NCBI GenBank assembly: GCA_937888765.1
Contig: CALASU010000314.1
Coordinates: forward strand, 1-7,117
Direction of reading: 5' to 3'
DNA length: 7,117 nucleotides
Source: an uncultured Clostridia bacterium
GTDB taxonomy: Bacteria; Bacillota; Clostridia; Lachnospirales; Anaerotignaceae
Shown here piece by piece: positions 1 to 5,941 of this stretch. Numbering within the stretch: the first letter of the stretch is position 1; each line of letters begins with the position of its first letter. A program made the translations under genes and the position numbers. The notes beneath the pieces were generated by a model. It made no database searches. It was given only the letters and a program-made list of their open reading frames with translations, and was not told the DNA's origin.

Positions 1-2
1 CC

Positions 3-437
3 GTGAACCATGCGATGGATTATGTGAAACTGATCTCGGGCTGGATTGAAGCAAAGGACATCATTCGTGTCATCATTGCAGATAAGAACGGCCCGAGAGT
101 GAACGAGCGGTTTTACATCGAAGATCTGCTCACAGGCGAAACATACGGGGACAACGGCGATATTCCGTTTACGATTTCCTTTCGGCAGTTTACACCGCCG
201 CAGGTAGTGACGGTACAGCAGACCTCTGCAAATAAGAAACGGGCAGATGCCAAGACAGCAGCCCCGATCAAAAAGAAAAAAAGTTACACGGTAAAAAGAG
301 GGGACTGCTTATCTGCGATTGCCAGAGAGGTTTATGGAGATGCAAGCCAATGGAAAAAAATTTATGAGGCAAATAAAAGCATCATCGGCAAGAATCCGAA
401 TTTGATTTTCCCCGGGCAAACGTACACAATTCCATAA
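3..437 (+). CDS. xkdP: XkdP-like tail protein with C-terminal LysM domain, 5' end outside window
   Basis: This is the distal part of a LysM-containing tail protein that in contractile-tailed Firmicute phages sits between the tape measure and the hub; it probably helps assemble or cap the tail near the baseplate. The reading frame is open to the left edge. The GTG at base 3 is the first possible start but has no upstream sequence to judge, and B. subtilis XkdP is about 235 residues, so the 144 seen here are probably a fragment. Visible residues 1-63 match the end of the family's beta-rich domain (the GDIPFTISFRQF strand is typical). Residues 66-93 are a Lys/Ala/Gln linker. Residues 95-143 are one LysM (YTVKRGDCLSAIAREVYGD, then PGQTYTIP), a fold that binds peptidoglycan-type glycans. 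The stop is followed by 33 bases before xkdQ. Confidence 0.85.
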   Translation: MNHAMDYVKLISGWIEAKDIIRVIIADKNGPRVNERFYIEDLLTGETYGDNGDIPFTISFRQFTPPQVVTVQQTSANKKRADAKTAAPIKKKKSYTVKRGDCLSAIAREVYGDASQWKKIYEANKSIIGKNPNLIFPGQTYTIP

Positions 438-470
438 ACGCAGACGATTTCGGAAAAAGGAGGTACTGCC

Positions 471-1439
471 TTGAGAGTGTTTCATATCCCGGCAGCGGGA
501 GAAAAGAAAGAGATCACAGAACTGATTACCAGTCTGACGATCAGCGGAGAATACAGAAGTTGTTCCAGACGGTGCAGCTTTGGTATCGTACACGGAGCGG
601 CAGATCCACGGATGCAGTTTATAACGGTCAGTCTGGGGGACATTATCAAAGTCATTGATAAGGACAAAGTCATGTTTTACGGGCCTGTCTGGACAAAGCA
701 GAAGGCGACCGAAGAAAATGTGATCGACTTTACCTGTCAGGATTATGGCATTTATCTGAAAAAGAATAAGGCAAGTTATTCCTTTACGGGAATGACAGCG
801 GAAGCAATTACCCAGAAGGTCTGCGGAGATTTTGGTATTGAGATCGGCAGTCTGGCTGTGACGGGCGTACCGCTCAACAGGATCTTTCACGGAGCAAGCC
901 TGTACGACATCATCATGACGGCGTATTCTCTGGCAGATGAGAAGAAATACTATCTGATCTTTGAGGGGAATTTGCTGTATGTACTGGAAAAGGGCAAGAA
1001 GGAATGTACGGCACTGGAAAGCGGTGCAAATCTTCTGAGCAGTACCGTCAGTGAAAGTCTGGAGGGCATGGTCAATCGGGTGAGGGTATACAACAAAGAA
1101 GATTCGCTCATCAAGGAATTTACCGAGGATGCAGACAGTAAGCTGTATGGTTTTATGACGGAAGTGATCCGTATTTCTGACGGGAAAGAGGACTATCAGA
1201 AGAAAGTGAAAAAAACACTGCAGAGTGTAGACAGAAAGATCACTGTGACAAATTTCGGCAGTTCGGAATATATCACAGGGAAAAAGGTATGTGTGCAGGA
1301 ACTACAAACGGGGCTGACGGGTATCTTTTACATTGACGGAGATGAACACAACTGGAAAAACGGCATCTATACAAATAAACTGGTGCTGAATTTTGAAAAT
1401 ATGATGGATGAAAAGGAGGGCGGCAGTGAGAGCAAGTGA
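471..1439 (+). CDS. xkdQ: XkdQ-like baseplate hub protein
   Basis: Probable baseplate hub (T4 gp27 / late control D type) that joins the tail tube to the baseplate spike. The 322 residues match B. subtilis XkdQ in length (about 325). Visible family blocks are FYGPVW at 69-74, QDYGIYLKKN at 90-99 followed by a YSF strand, the ASLYDIIMTAYSLADEKKY block near 142-160, NRVRVYN at 202-208, and the C-terminal strand pair DGDEHNWKNGIYTNKLVLNF at 289-308, typical of the end of this family. The start is TTG at 471, chosen because AAGGAGGT (457-464) lies 6 bases upstream and the frame begins well at MRVFHIP. The 3' end overlaps the next gene by 14 bases. The assignment is firm at family level; the exact structural position is inferred from relatives. 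Confidence 0.9.
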   Translation: MRVFHIPAAGEKKEITELITSLTISGEYRSCSRRCSFGIVHGAADPRMQFITVSLGDIIKVIDKDKVMFYGPVWTKQKATEENVIDFTCQDYGIYLKKNKASYSFTGMTAEAITQKVCGDFGIEIGSLAVTGVPLNRIFHGASLYDIIMTAYSLADEKKYYLIFEGNLLYVLEKGKKECTALESGANLLSSTVSESLEGMVNRVRVYNKEDSLIKEFTEDADSKLYGFMTEVIRISDGKEDYQKKVKKTLQSVDRKITVTNFGSSEYITGKKVCVQELQTGLTGIFYIDGDEHNWKNGIYTNKLVLNFENMMDEKEGGSESK

Positions 1440-1842
1440 CGAAGACGATCCTTTTTTCAGCATCATCGGCATAATGAGAGCAGAAGGAGCGGCGGGAAAC
1501 CCTGTTCCTTTTTTAATTGGCACAATCAGCAGTACTGACCCTCTGATTGTTCGGGTGGGAGAAAATCAGATCGGTCGGGAGAATCTGAAGATCAACACCT
1601 TTCTGCTGAAAGGGTATCAGAGGCGGCTGCAGCTTGCCACCACACAGGCGGTGGGGCAGACAGGCAGCAGAAGCGGCGGGGGCAACGACGAAGCCTTTTC
1701 TTCGCATAACCATGACCAGAACACAATAGGTATACCCGATGGTACGTTTACCACACTGGATGATTTTGCAGTTGGGGATGAGGTACTGCTTCTGGTAAGT
1801 ACAGACAAGCAGCAGTTTATCCTGCTGTGCAAATTGGCATAA
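1426..1842 (+). CDS. xkdR: XkdR-like DUF2577 baseplate-associated protein
   Basis: A 138-residue DUF2577 protein, always found between the hub (xkdQ) and xkdS in PBSX-type tails. It is probably a small baseplate or spike component, with no known enzymatic activity. Family signatures are FSIIGIMRAEGAAGNPVPF at 11-29, LIVRVGE at 40-46, INTFLLKG at 56-63, then VGDEVLLLVSTDKQQFILL at 116-134. The linker at 66-112 is Gly/Ser rich and carries HNHD at 94-97. The start is GTG at 1426: GGAGG at 1415-1419 is 6 bases upstream. The in-frame ATG at 1408 lies before that SD and would add only six poorly fitting residues. It overlaps xkdQ by 14 bases, suggesting coupled translation. The His cluster could hold a metal, but it lies in a weakly conserved loop, so this is only a possibility. 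Confidence 0.88.
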   Translation: MRASDEDDPFFSIIGIMRAEGAAGNPVPFLIGTISSTDPLIVRVGENQIGRENLKINTFLLKGYQRRLQLATTQAVGQTGSRSGGGNDEAFSSHNHDQNTIGIPDGTFTTLDDFAVGDEVLLLVSTDKQQFILLCKLA

Positions 1843-1854
1843 GGAGGTGGAAGT

Positions 1855-2286
1855 GTGGCAGGATTATTTCCTTTTTTCGGTGATACCACGGCTGAAACGA
1901 ACAGTGCAGAGGAATTGCCGCTTTATAAAGAAGTGGCGTGGGATTTTGCCAACAACATTCCTTTGCTGAAAAACGGAGAATATGAAATCGTAACGGGAAA
2001 TGAAGGTATCAAAACATGGGTCTATAAAGCCATGAAAACGGAACGGTTTCGATATAAGATCTACAGCTGGGATTTCGGCAGTGAGATCGATCAGCTGATC
2101 GGGCAGAGCTACACGCCGAACCTGACCAAAGCAGAATGTATCCGCTATATTGAAGAATGTATTTTGATCAATCCGTATATCAGAGCGATTTCACAGATAC
2201 AGGTTTCCTTTAAAGAAGGAAAGTTGCTGATCCAGTGTAAGCTGCAGACAATCTACGGAGAAACGGAGCTGGAGGTGATCGTATAA
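1855..2286 (+). CDS. xkdS: XkdS-like DUF2634 baseplate wedge protein
   Basis: A 143-residue DUF2634 protein, the PBSX counterpart of T4 gp25-like wedge proteins that link the baseplate to the sheath and help start sheath polymerisation. Length equals B. subtilis XkdS (about 144). Recognisable parts are the W/D-rich N-terminal strand KEVAWDFANNIPLL at 25-38 and GNEGIKTWVYKAMKTERFRY at 48-67 (the family's 'G.eaik.w..ka..TeR..y' block). The YSWDFGSEIDQLIGQ block at 70-84 and a helix-strand end with ECILINPYI at 101-109 complete the pattern. The start is GTG at 1855 with AAGGAGGTG at 1841-1849, which overlaps the stop codon of the gene before. The stop abuts the GTG of the baseplate J gene with no gap. 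The role is taken from the family; the assignment is secure. Confidence 0.92.
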   Translation: MAGLFPFFGDTTAETNSAEELPLYKEVAWDFANNIPLLKNGEYEIVTGNEGIKTWVYKAMKTERFRYKIYSWDFGSEIDQLIGQSYTPNLTKAECIRYIEECILINPYIRAISQIQVSFKEGKLLIQCKLQTIYGETELEVIV

Positions 2287-3345
2287 GTGTATGAGGGAAT
2301 GACCTATGAGATTCTGAAAGAAAGAATGCTTGAGAAAGTAACGCTGACGGATAAGCGGGAAGGTTCTTTTGCAAACGATATGCTTTCGCCTGCCGCTTAT
2401 GAAGCGGAACGCTTCTACAATCAGCTGGATAGAGTACTTTCGATTGCCTTTGTAGATACTTCTGTGGGGGCATATTTGGATCAGCATGGCGGAATAGACG
2501 GTATTATCCGAAAAGCGGGAACGTATGCAAGAGGAGAATGTACCTTTACAGGGGACAAAAACAAAGAAATCCCTGTAGGGACGCTTTGCGGTACGGTAAA
2601 CGGGCTTTTGTTTGAAGTAACAAGGGCTGGCGCGATCGGAGAAAGCGGGAGCGTGACGCTGCCTGTGCAGGCTCTGGAAATCGGGGACAGATACAATGTG
2701 TTTGCAGGAATGGTCAATGTCCTTCCTATAGGCATCTTCGGTGTGACAGGCGTGGCGAATGCCGAAGGTTTCCTGGGTGGCTCTGAAATCGAAACGGATG
2801 ATGCTTTTCTTGGAAGGATCTTATTTCACAGACAGAAACCAGCTACAAGCGGAAATGCTTACCACTATATGGAGTGGACAATGGAAGTTGACGGCGTGGG
2901 AAATGTGAAGGTGTTTCCACTGGATCATGGTCCGGGAACTGTGACAGTCATGCCGATCACAAGCGGCGGGAGAAGCCCGGATACAGAGATTCTGGAAAAG
3001 GTGGCGGCAAATATCGAAGAAAAGCGTCCCATTGGTGCTACGGTCACGGTAGAAGCCCCTGCCGAGATATTGATTGACACAGAAGCAACGCTGGAGCTTG
3101 CGGCTTCTACTACAGGGGAAATCGTAAAAGCTGAGTATTTTAAACTGCTGGAAAGTTATATCAAAAGCAGTGTGTTCCGACTTTCTGTGGTGGATTATTA
3201 CAAATGTCTGTCTATGTTTTATGACATAGAAGGTGTGCTGTCTGTGAAAGCATTTGCTTTGAATGGCGGTACAGAGAGCATTTCCATCGGGCGAAAGGAA
3301 ATCCAGGTAGCAGGAACGGTGCTGCTGAAGGAGGCGGGGACATGA
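2287..3345 (+). CDS. xkdT: Baseplate J-like protein (XkdT)
   Basis: Baseplate J family (T4 gp6/P2 gpJ) wedge protein that forms the ring of the baseplate around the hub and carries the fibre network. At 352 residues it matches XkdT (about 348). Family blocks: KREGSFANDMLSPAAYE at 23-39, FVDTSVGAYLDQHGGIDG at 55-72, the KAGTYARGECTFTG strand at 76-89, and IPVGTL at 95-100 opening the Baseplate_J core. Further on are ETDDAFLGRIL at 169-179, the signature region from KPATSGNAYHYMEW at 184-197 on to GPGTVTVM at 215-222, and RPIGATVTV at 247-255. The start is GTG at 2287, directly after the xkdS stop. The SD GGAGGTGAT at 2271-2279 is a near-perfect anti-SD match inside xkdS. The gene ends in an ATGA overlap with the next gene. 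Confidence 0.95.
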   Translation: MYEGMTYEILKERMLEKVTLTDKREGSFANDMLSPAAYEAERFYNQLDRVLSIAFVDTSVGAYLDQHGGIDGIIRKAGTYARGECTFTGDKNKEIPVGTLCGTVNGLLFEVTRAGAIGESGSVTLPVQALEIGDRYNVFAGMVNVLPIGIFGVTGVANAEGFLGGSEIETDDAFLGRILFHRQKPATSGNAYHYMEWTMEVDGVGNVKVFPLDHGPGTVTVMPITSGGRSPDTEILEKVAANIEEKRPIGATVTVEAPAEILIDTEATLELAASTTGEIVKAEYFKLLESYIKSSVFRLSVVDYYKCLSMFYDIEGVLSVKAFALNGGTESISIGRKEIQVAGTVLLKEAGT

Positions 3346-3878
3346 AGCTGATTCAATACCTGCCGGAAGATTATGTGAAAAGTGCTTCTGTGGTGGAGTT
3401 GCAGGAAGGCATTGAAGGTGTCTGGCTGCAGATGGAAGCGGATGCCAGAGAAGCGGAAGAACAGCTTTTCATAGATACAGCAACATGGGGACTTGCTCTC
3501 TGGGAAAGAATCTATGGCATTGAAACAGATCTGAAAAAGCCGCTGGAGCATCGGCGTTCTGTGGTAAAAGCCAAACGGCGTGGTGCGGGGACAACAACGG
3601 TTGAGCTGATCAAGAATGTTTCGGAGAGCTTTGTCAATGGCGAAGTAGCGGTAGAGGAACACAACAGCGAATATCGCTTTGACATCATCATGCTTTCTGT
3701 GATCAGCATTCCGCCGAATATGGAGGATCTGAAAAAAGCGATCAATGAAATCAAGCCTGCACATCTGGATTATGCCATCATCATCAAGTACAACACCTGG
3801 GGGATGGCAAAGGCTGCTATCACATGGGGCGAAGCACTGAATCGCACATGGAGAGATATGAAGGAGGTGGCATTTTAA
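3342..3878 (+). CDS. xkdU: YmfQ/XkdU-like (DUF2313) tail-fibre attachment protein
   Basis: A 178-residue DUF2313 protein (YmfQ/XkdU; P2 gpI is the functional analogue). It bridges the baseplate J ring to the tail fibres. B. subtilis XkdU is about 194 residues. Visible signatures are the N-terminal LIQYLPEDYVKS at 3-14, then FIDTATWGLALWERIYGIET at 43-62, the family hallmark 'D.AT.gL..WE..ygi'. RRSVVKAKRRGAGTTT at 71-86 is the conserved basic helix. It ends in IKPAHLDYAIIIKYNTWG at 137-154, the family's 'kPah..y' strand. The start is ATG at 3342 in a 4-base ATGA overlap with xkdT, with AAGGAGG at 3328-3334 seven bases upstream. The stop abuts the next ATG. The extra residues after NTWG (about 155-178) are Trp/Lys rich and not recognised. 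Confidence 0.92.
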   Translation: MKLIQYLPEDYVKSASVVELQEGIEGVWLQMEADAREAEEQLFIDTATWGLALWERIYGIETDLKKPLEHRRSVVKAKRRGAGTTTVELIKNVSESFVNGEVAVEEHNSEYRFDIIMLSVISIPPNMEDLKKAINEIKPAHLDYAIIIKYNTWGMAKAAITWGEALNRTWRDMKEVAF

Positions 3879-4286
3879 ATGGCAATGCAGACTTCGCATT
3901 TGGGTCTGACGAAACCCGAATATAACGAATATGTCGAAGTAAGCGTATTGAACGAGAACTTTGACAAACTGGATGAAGCATACGGAGTGCTGTCTAAACG
4001 GGCAACGCCGCCCGACTTTGACAATCTTTTGATGTGGCCCGGCTGCATACGGGCAACACCGCCGAAAGACGGCGATACATGGGTGGAAAGGATCGTGACG
4101 ACAGAGGGGGAAGTGCTGCGGGCACAGAGAACTACGGTTATCAATGAGGATGAGAGCTATACCGAAACCTATACCTTCTACGAGGATGACGGAGAAACGG
4201 TAAAAGAGCAGTACACCGTGCAGACAAGTAAGGATGCAAATGGAACATGGAGAGAAGCTGTAACGAAAGGAGGGAATGGAGCATGA
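3879..4286 (+). CDS. Short tail-fibre base / baseplate-attachment protein
   Basis: A 135-residue protein in the place where longer tail-fibre genes normally begin. Residues 7-35 (HLGLTKPEYNEYVEVSVLNE, then NFDKLDEA) are the N-terminal anchor motif that I recognise from many clostridial phage fibres; it is thought to attach the fibre to the YmfQ/J baseplate. Residues 40-66 hold two RATPP motifs. Residues 67-133 form a charged, Thr/Glu-rich beta-like domain (RAQRTTVINEDESYTETYTF). There is no long fibre shaft and no glycine-rich tip, so the recognition part is probably supplied by the next gene, which overlaps it by ATGA. The start is ATG 3879 (SD AAGGAGGTGG at 3861-3870); ATG 3885 is an alternative that removes two residues. 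It may be a connector for a separate adhesin chain. Confidence 0.7.
   Translation: MAMQTSHLGLTKPEYNEYVEVSVLNENFDKLDEAYGVLSKRATPPDFDNLLMWPGCIRATPPKDGDTWVERIVTTEGEVLRAQRTTVINEDESYTETYTFYEDDGETVKEQYTVQTSKDANGTWREAVTKGGNGA
3998..4063 (+). repeat. Two near-identical 15-base copies inside the fibre-base gene
   Basis: ACGGGCAACGCCGCC at 3998-4012 and ACGGGCAACACCGCC at 4049-4063 differ at one base and lie 51 bases (17 codons) apart. Both read R-A-T-P-P in the protein. This may be an internal duplication in the neck of the fibre-base protein, or chance with similar codons. Confidence 0.5.
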
Positions 4287-5143
4287 GCATCAAAGAAGAA
4301 CTGATCGGCGCAGAGCTTATGAATCAGAACACGGATGAAGAAGCTATGAAAATTATCGGGGAACTGGATAAGTTGGATGCTATTCAGCTTAGTATTTTAG
4401 AAGGTTTTGGAGCTATGTCAAGTGGTGGCGTTGTCTTTTTAGAAGACGGCGTATTTAAAGTTCCGTATGGTATCAAAAAAATCAGGGTATTTGCGTGTGC
4501 ATCAGGTGGCGTGATTTATGCTGGGGAAGCAGTTATCAATCAAGAAATAATCGTTGAAAGTGGAGAAGAAATTCCTATTGTAGTTGGTGCAGATAAATCA
4601 ACTATGATTGGGGAATATATCTATCTGAATAAAGAATGCGAAAGTACTGCAATAAATTCTGACATTTTAGGAATTGGCATACCTTTGGGAATATCTGGTG
4701 GAGATGCAGAAGCGAAGGGCAGTTGGACAAATTCCACATACGGAAGTATTAAAACGGGAGAACCAGGAAAAGGTGGTTTCGGTGGTACATTTGGTTTCGG
4801 TGGTGGTGGCGGCGGTGGCGGCGGCGCACATTATCCTGCAGGAGACGAAAAATGTATAAAAGGGAGAACGGGTGGAGAAGGTAGCGGACAAGATGCAACA
4901 TTTATCTTGGGAGAATCGGTTACAACAATTAGTGCTGGTCAAAAAGGAAATGACGGCAATTACGGGAGTACTACTGCAGCTGGCAGAGGTGGTAATGGCG
5001 GCAATGCTGGCGGTTTCGGCGCAGGTGCGGGTACTGCCGGAAAAGGCGGTTACAAGATAGATAGTTCTACACAAGTAGCAAGTGGGAATGACGGTCAAGG
5101 CTCACAGGGCTTTGTATATATTATGTGGGGGGATGCATCTTGA
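4283..5143 (+). CDS. Glycine-rich tail-fibre tip / receptor-binding adhesin candidate
   Basis: A 286-residue protein that I take to be the host-recognition adhesin. Residues 1-45 are a helical, acidic N-terminus (anchor or trimer region). Residues 50-70 (VVFLEDGVFKVPYGIKKIRV) match the 'vP.Gv..irv' strand that opens glycine-rich phage fibre domains. Glycine-rich stretches lie at about 159-187 (with nine consecutive Gly at 173-181), 194-203 and 218-256. The end SQGFVYIMWG at 274-283 matches the usual 'G.v.i.wg' close of such domains. Similar alternation of Gly runs and loops in T4-like gp38 adhesins forms a polyglycine-II sandwich whose loops bind the receptor; that parallel is inference. ATG 4283 is chosen over 4247 because AAAGGAGG (4266-4273) is 9 bases upstream and it forms an ATGA overlap. 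From about 4370 the gene is much more AT rich than its neighbours. Confidence 0.75.
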   Translation: MSIKEELIGAELMNQNTDEEAMKIIGELDKLDAIQLSILEGFGAMSSGGVVFLEDGVFKVPYGIKKIRVFACASGGVIYAGEAVINQEIIVESGEEIPIVVGADKSTMIGEYIYLNKECESTAINSDILGIGIPLGISGGDAEAKGSWTNSTYGSIKTGEPGKGGFGGTFGFGGGGGGGGGAHYPAGDEKCIKGRTGGEGSGQDATFILGESVTTISAGQKGNDGNYGSTTAAGRGGNGGNAGGFGAGAGTAGKGGYKIDSSTQVASGNDGQGSQGFVYIMWGDAS

Positions 5144-5335
5144 AAAAAAGATATGCCGTAATTGCAAAAGCAACTATGAAAGTCGGCGGTTTTGTTGCTA
5201 AATCAGAAATTGTAAATAAAAACAATAATATCATTGTTGATTTGGAAGCTCACACTCAAAAAGATGAAGTGGATATTGATTGGTTCTATGATGCCGAAAC
5301 CAACACTTTCAGCAAAGAAGGGGAAGTGACGTATC
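4370..5335. other. AT-rich island covering most of the adhesin gene and the front of its partner
   Basis: Hand counts of 60-base lines give about 55 % GC just upstream (4021-4080) and 55 % just downstream (5341-5400). Lines inside give 33 % (4561-4620), 32 % (4621-4680), 32 % (5161-5220) and 30 % (5221-5280). The glycine-codon tracts raise GC locally. The edges are approximate and fall inside two coding regions, not between genes. This is the usual mark of a fibre-specificity cassette acquired by recombination. Confidence 0.7.
4799..4825 (+). repeat. In-frame GGY triplet tract (nine glycine codons)
   Basis: Nine consecutive GGT/GGC codons, with Gly-Phe-Gly units just before them (GGTTTCGGT copies around 4774-4800). 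The tract encodes residues 173-181 of the adhesin candidate. Slippage in such a tract changes the glycine count by whole codons without breaking the frame. Third bases alternate irregularly between T and C, which lowers the expected slippage rate. Confidence 0.8.
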
Positions 5336-5427
5336 CTGAAGTTGAAGTGGCAGTTTCTGAGCCTACCCAGTTAGACAGGATCGAGGCGGGACTTGCCTAC
5401 AGCAATATGATGGCAGGAGGTAAATAA
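5140..5427 (+). CDS. Small XkdW-like protein, probable partner or chaperone of the adhesin
   Basis: A 95-residue protein placed where xkdW lies in PBSX, directly after the fibre gene. Residues 1-70 (MKKRYAVIAKATMKVGGFVA onward, with WFYDAETNTFS at 48-58) form a predicted beta-type domain. The C-terminal EPTQLDRIEAGLAYSNMMAG at 74-93 is a helical tail I recognise from small proteins near clostridial phage fibre genes; the protein at 6444-6713 ends similarly. Start choice: TTG 5140 gives a TTGA overlap with the adhesin stop and uses the G-rich stretch at 5127-5132, seven bases upstream, as SD. A GTG at 5125 is possible but lies before that SD. Bases up to about 5335 are AT rich like the adhesin, while the tail is at normal GC. 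A role in folding or attaching the adhesin is inferred from this co-exchange. Confidence 0.65.
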   Translation: MKKRYAVIAKATMKVGGFVAKSEIVNKNNNIIVDLEAHTQKDEVDIDWFYDAETNTFSKEGEVTYPEVEVAVSEPTQLDRIEAGLAYSNMMAGGK

Positions 5428-5429
5428 AA

Positions 5430-5747
5430 ATGGTAAGCGTAAATTTTGAAAAAATCAGACAGTACCATCAGGATTGGAAGACCTGGGATAAAAAACAGGT
5501 GTCCGATGCCGTAGGTAGATGGATCACGGCAGAGGAATATAAGGAGATCACTGGCGAGGAGTATGTGGCTCCTGAAAAGGTGCTGACAGAAGCAGAGCAG
5601 GCGATCATGGACACGCAGGAAGGTCAGCTGATTATTATGGAAGCAATGGCTGCACAGTATGAAGAATCTCTGGAAAGAGATCTGGAAAACAAAGAAGTGC
5701 AGGCAACGATCTATGAAGAATTACTGGCGATCAACGGAAAACTGTAA
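5430..5747 (+). CDS. XkdX-domain small tail protein with C-terminal extension
   Basis: A 105-residue protein. Residues 5-46 (NFEKIRQYHQDWKTWDKKQV, then WITAEEYKEITGEEY at 31-45) match the XkdX family (Phage_XkdX), whose typical members are only about 50 residues and end in 'v..g.It.eeY.eItGe.Y'. Residues 47-105 are an added acidic, Ala/Glu-rich helical part (LTEAEQAIMD; MEAMAAQYEES at 70-80), probably one long coiled helix, seen in clostridial relatives. The gene follows the XkdW-like gene exactly as xkdX follows xkdW in PBSX. ATG 5430 has SD AGGAGG at 5415-5420, inside the end of the gene before. The biochemical role of XkdX is not known to me; position suggests a fibre or baseplate accessory. 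Confidence 0.8.
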   Translation: MVSVNFEKIRQYHQDWKTWDKKQVSDAVGRWITAEEYKEITGEEYVAPEKVLTEAEQAIMDTQEGQLIIMEAMAAQYEESLERDLENKEVQATIYEELLAINGKL

Positions 5748-5762
5748 GAGGAGGAAAGAAAA

Positions 5763-5918
5763 ATGGGAAAGTTCTATTTTGAGTTAGTCGTGGCAGGCAG
5801 AAGAACCTGCAATCCTGAAAATACGGCTGTTGTACAGGTTCCTGCGAAGCATCGTGATGAAGTGCTGGAACTGCTGAAGGCAAACGGACGTGACGCTGAT
5901 GGGAATAAGATTCCCTGA
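5763..5918 (+). CDS. Conserved-looking 51-residue phage protein of unknown function
   Basis: A short ORF reading MGKFYFELVVAGRRTCNPEN, continuing to a PAKHRDEVLELLKANG helix and ending DADGNKIP. ATG 5763 has a strong SD (GAGGAGG at 5748-5754, 8 bases upstream), and the ORF fills the space after the XkdX-like gene. Codon use and GC match the flanking genes, which supports real translation. The layout is a beta-strand with a basic turn (AGRRT), then an amphipathic helix. No transmembrane segment or catalytic motif is visible. The gene order (after xkdX, before the lysis region) suggests an accessory tail or lysis-timing protein, but this is only a guess. It is the last gene before the 5919-6025 control region. 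Confidence 0.75.
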   Translation: MGKFYFELVVAGRRTCNPENTAVVQVPAKHRDEVLELLKANGRDADGNKIP

Positions 5919-5941
5919 TGTTGTAGAAAGGAGAATGTAAC

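Noticed and set aside
270..282. A-rich run (A5-G-A7) in the LysM protein as a slippage site
   Set aside because: It encodes an ordinary lysine-rich linker; A7 runs are common (another at 354-360) and nothing links frame change to a function.
309..890. Minus-strand open frame of 193 codons opposite xkdP/xkdQ
   Set aside because: It lies opposite two well-recognised genes, has no SD or recognisable domain, and spans the junction between them. It is a shadow frame.
1408..1425. Earlier ATG for the DUF2577 gene
   Set aside because: It is upstream of the SD at 1415-1419, and the added residues come from the SD region itself.
3219..3899. Minus-strand open frame of 226 codons opposite xkdT/xkdU
   Set aside because: Cys/His/Phe-rich composition typical of the antisense of coding DNA; both genes opposite it are secure.
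3998..4063. The 15-base near-repeat as a recombination or attachment site
   Set aside because: It lies inside a gene at native GC, both copies code for the same short motif, and no integrase or cassette edge is nearby; kept only as a repeat.
4247..4282. Earlier ATG giving a longer N-terminus for the glycine-rich protein
   Set aside because: The extra residues (MERSCNERREW) come from the out-of-frame end of the fibre-base gene, and the SD at 4266-4273 lies inside them and serves ATG 4283.
4247..4286. Programmed -1 frameshift fusing the fibre-base protein to the glycine-rich protein
   Set aside because: The frames are related by -1 and an SD-like stimulator is present, but no X_XXY_YYZ slippery site is seen in the overlap. 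A normal ATGA restart explains the arrangement.
4667..5098. Minus- and plus-strand frames inside the glycine-rich gene
   Set aside because: Low-complexity Thr/Cys or Val/Ala runs are reading-frame shadows of GGN repeats.
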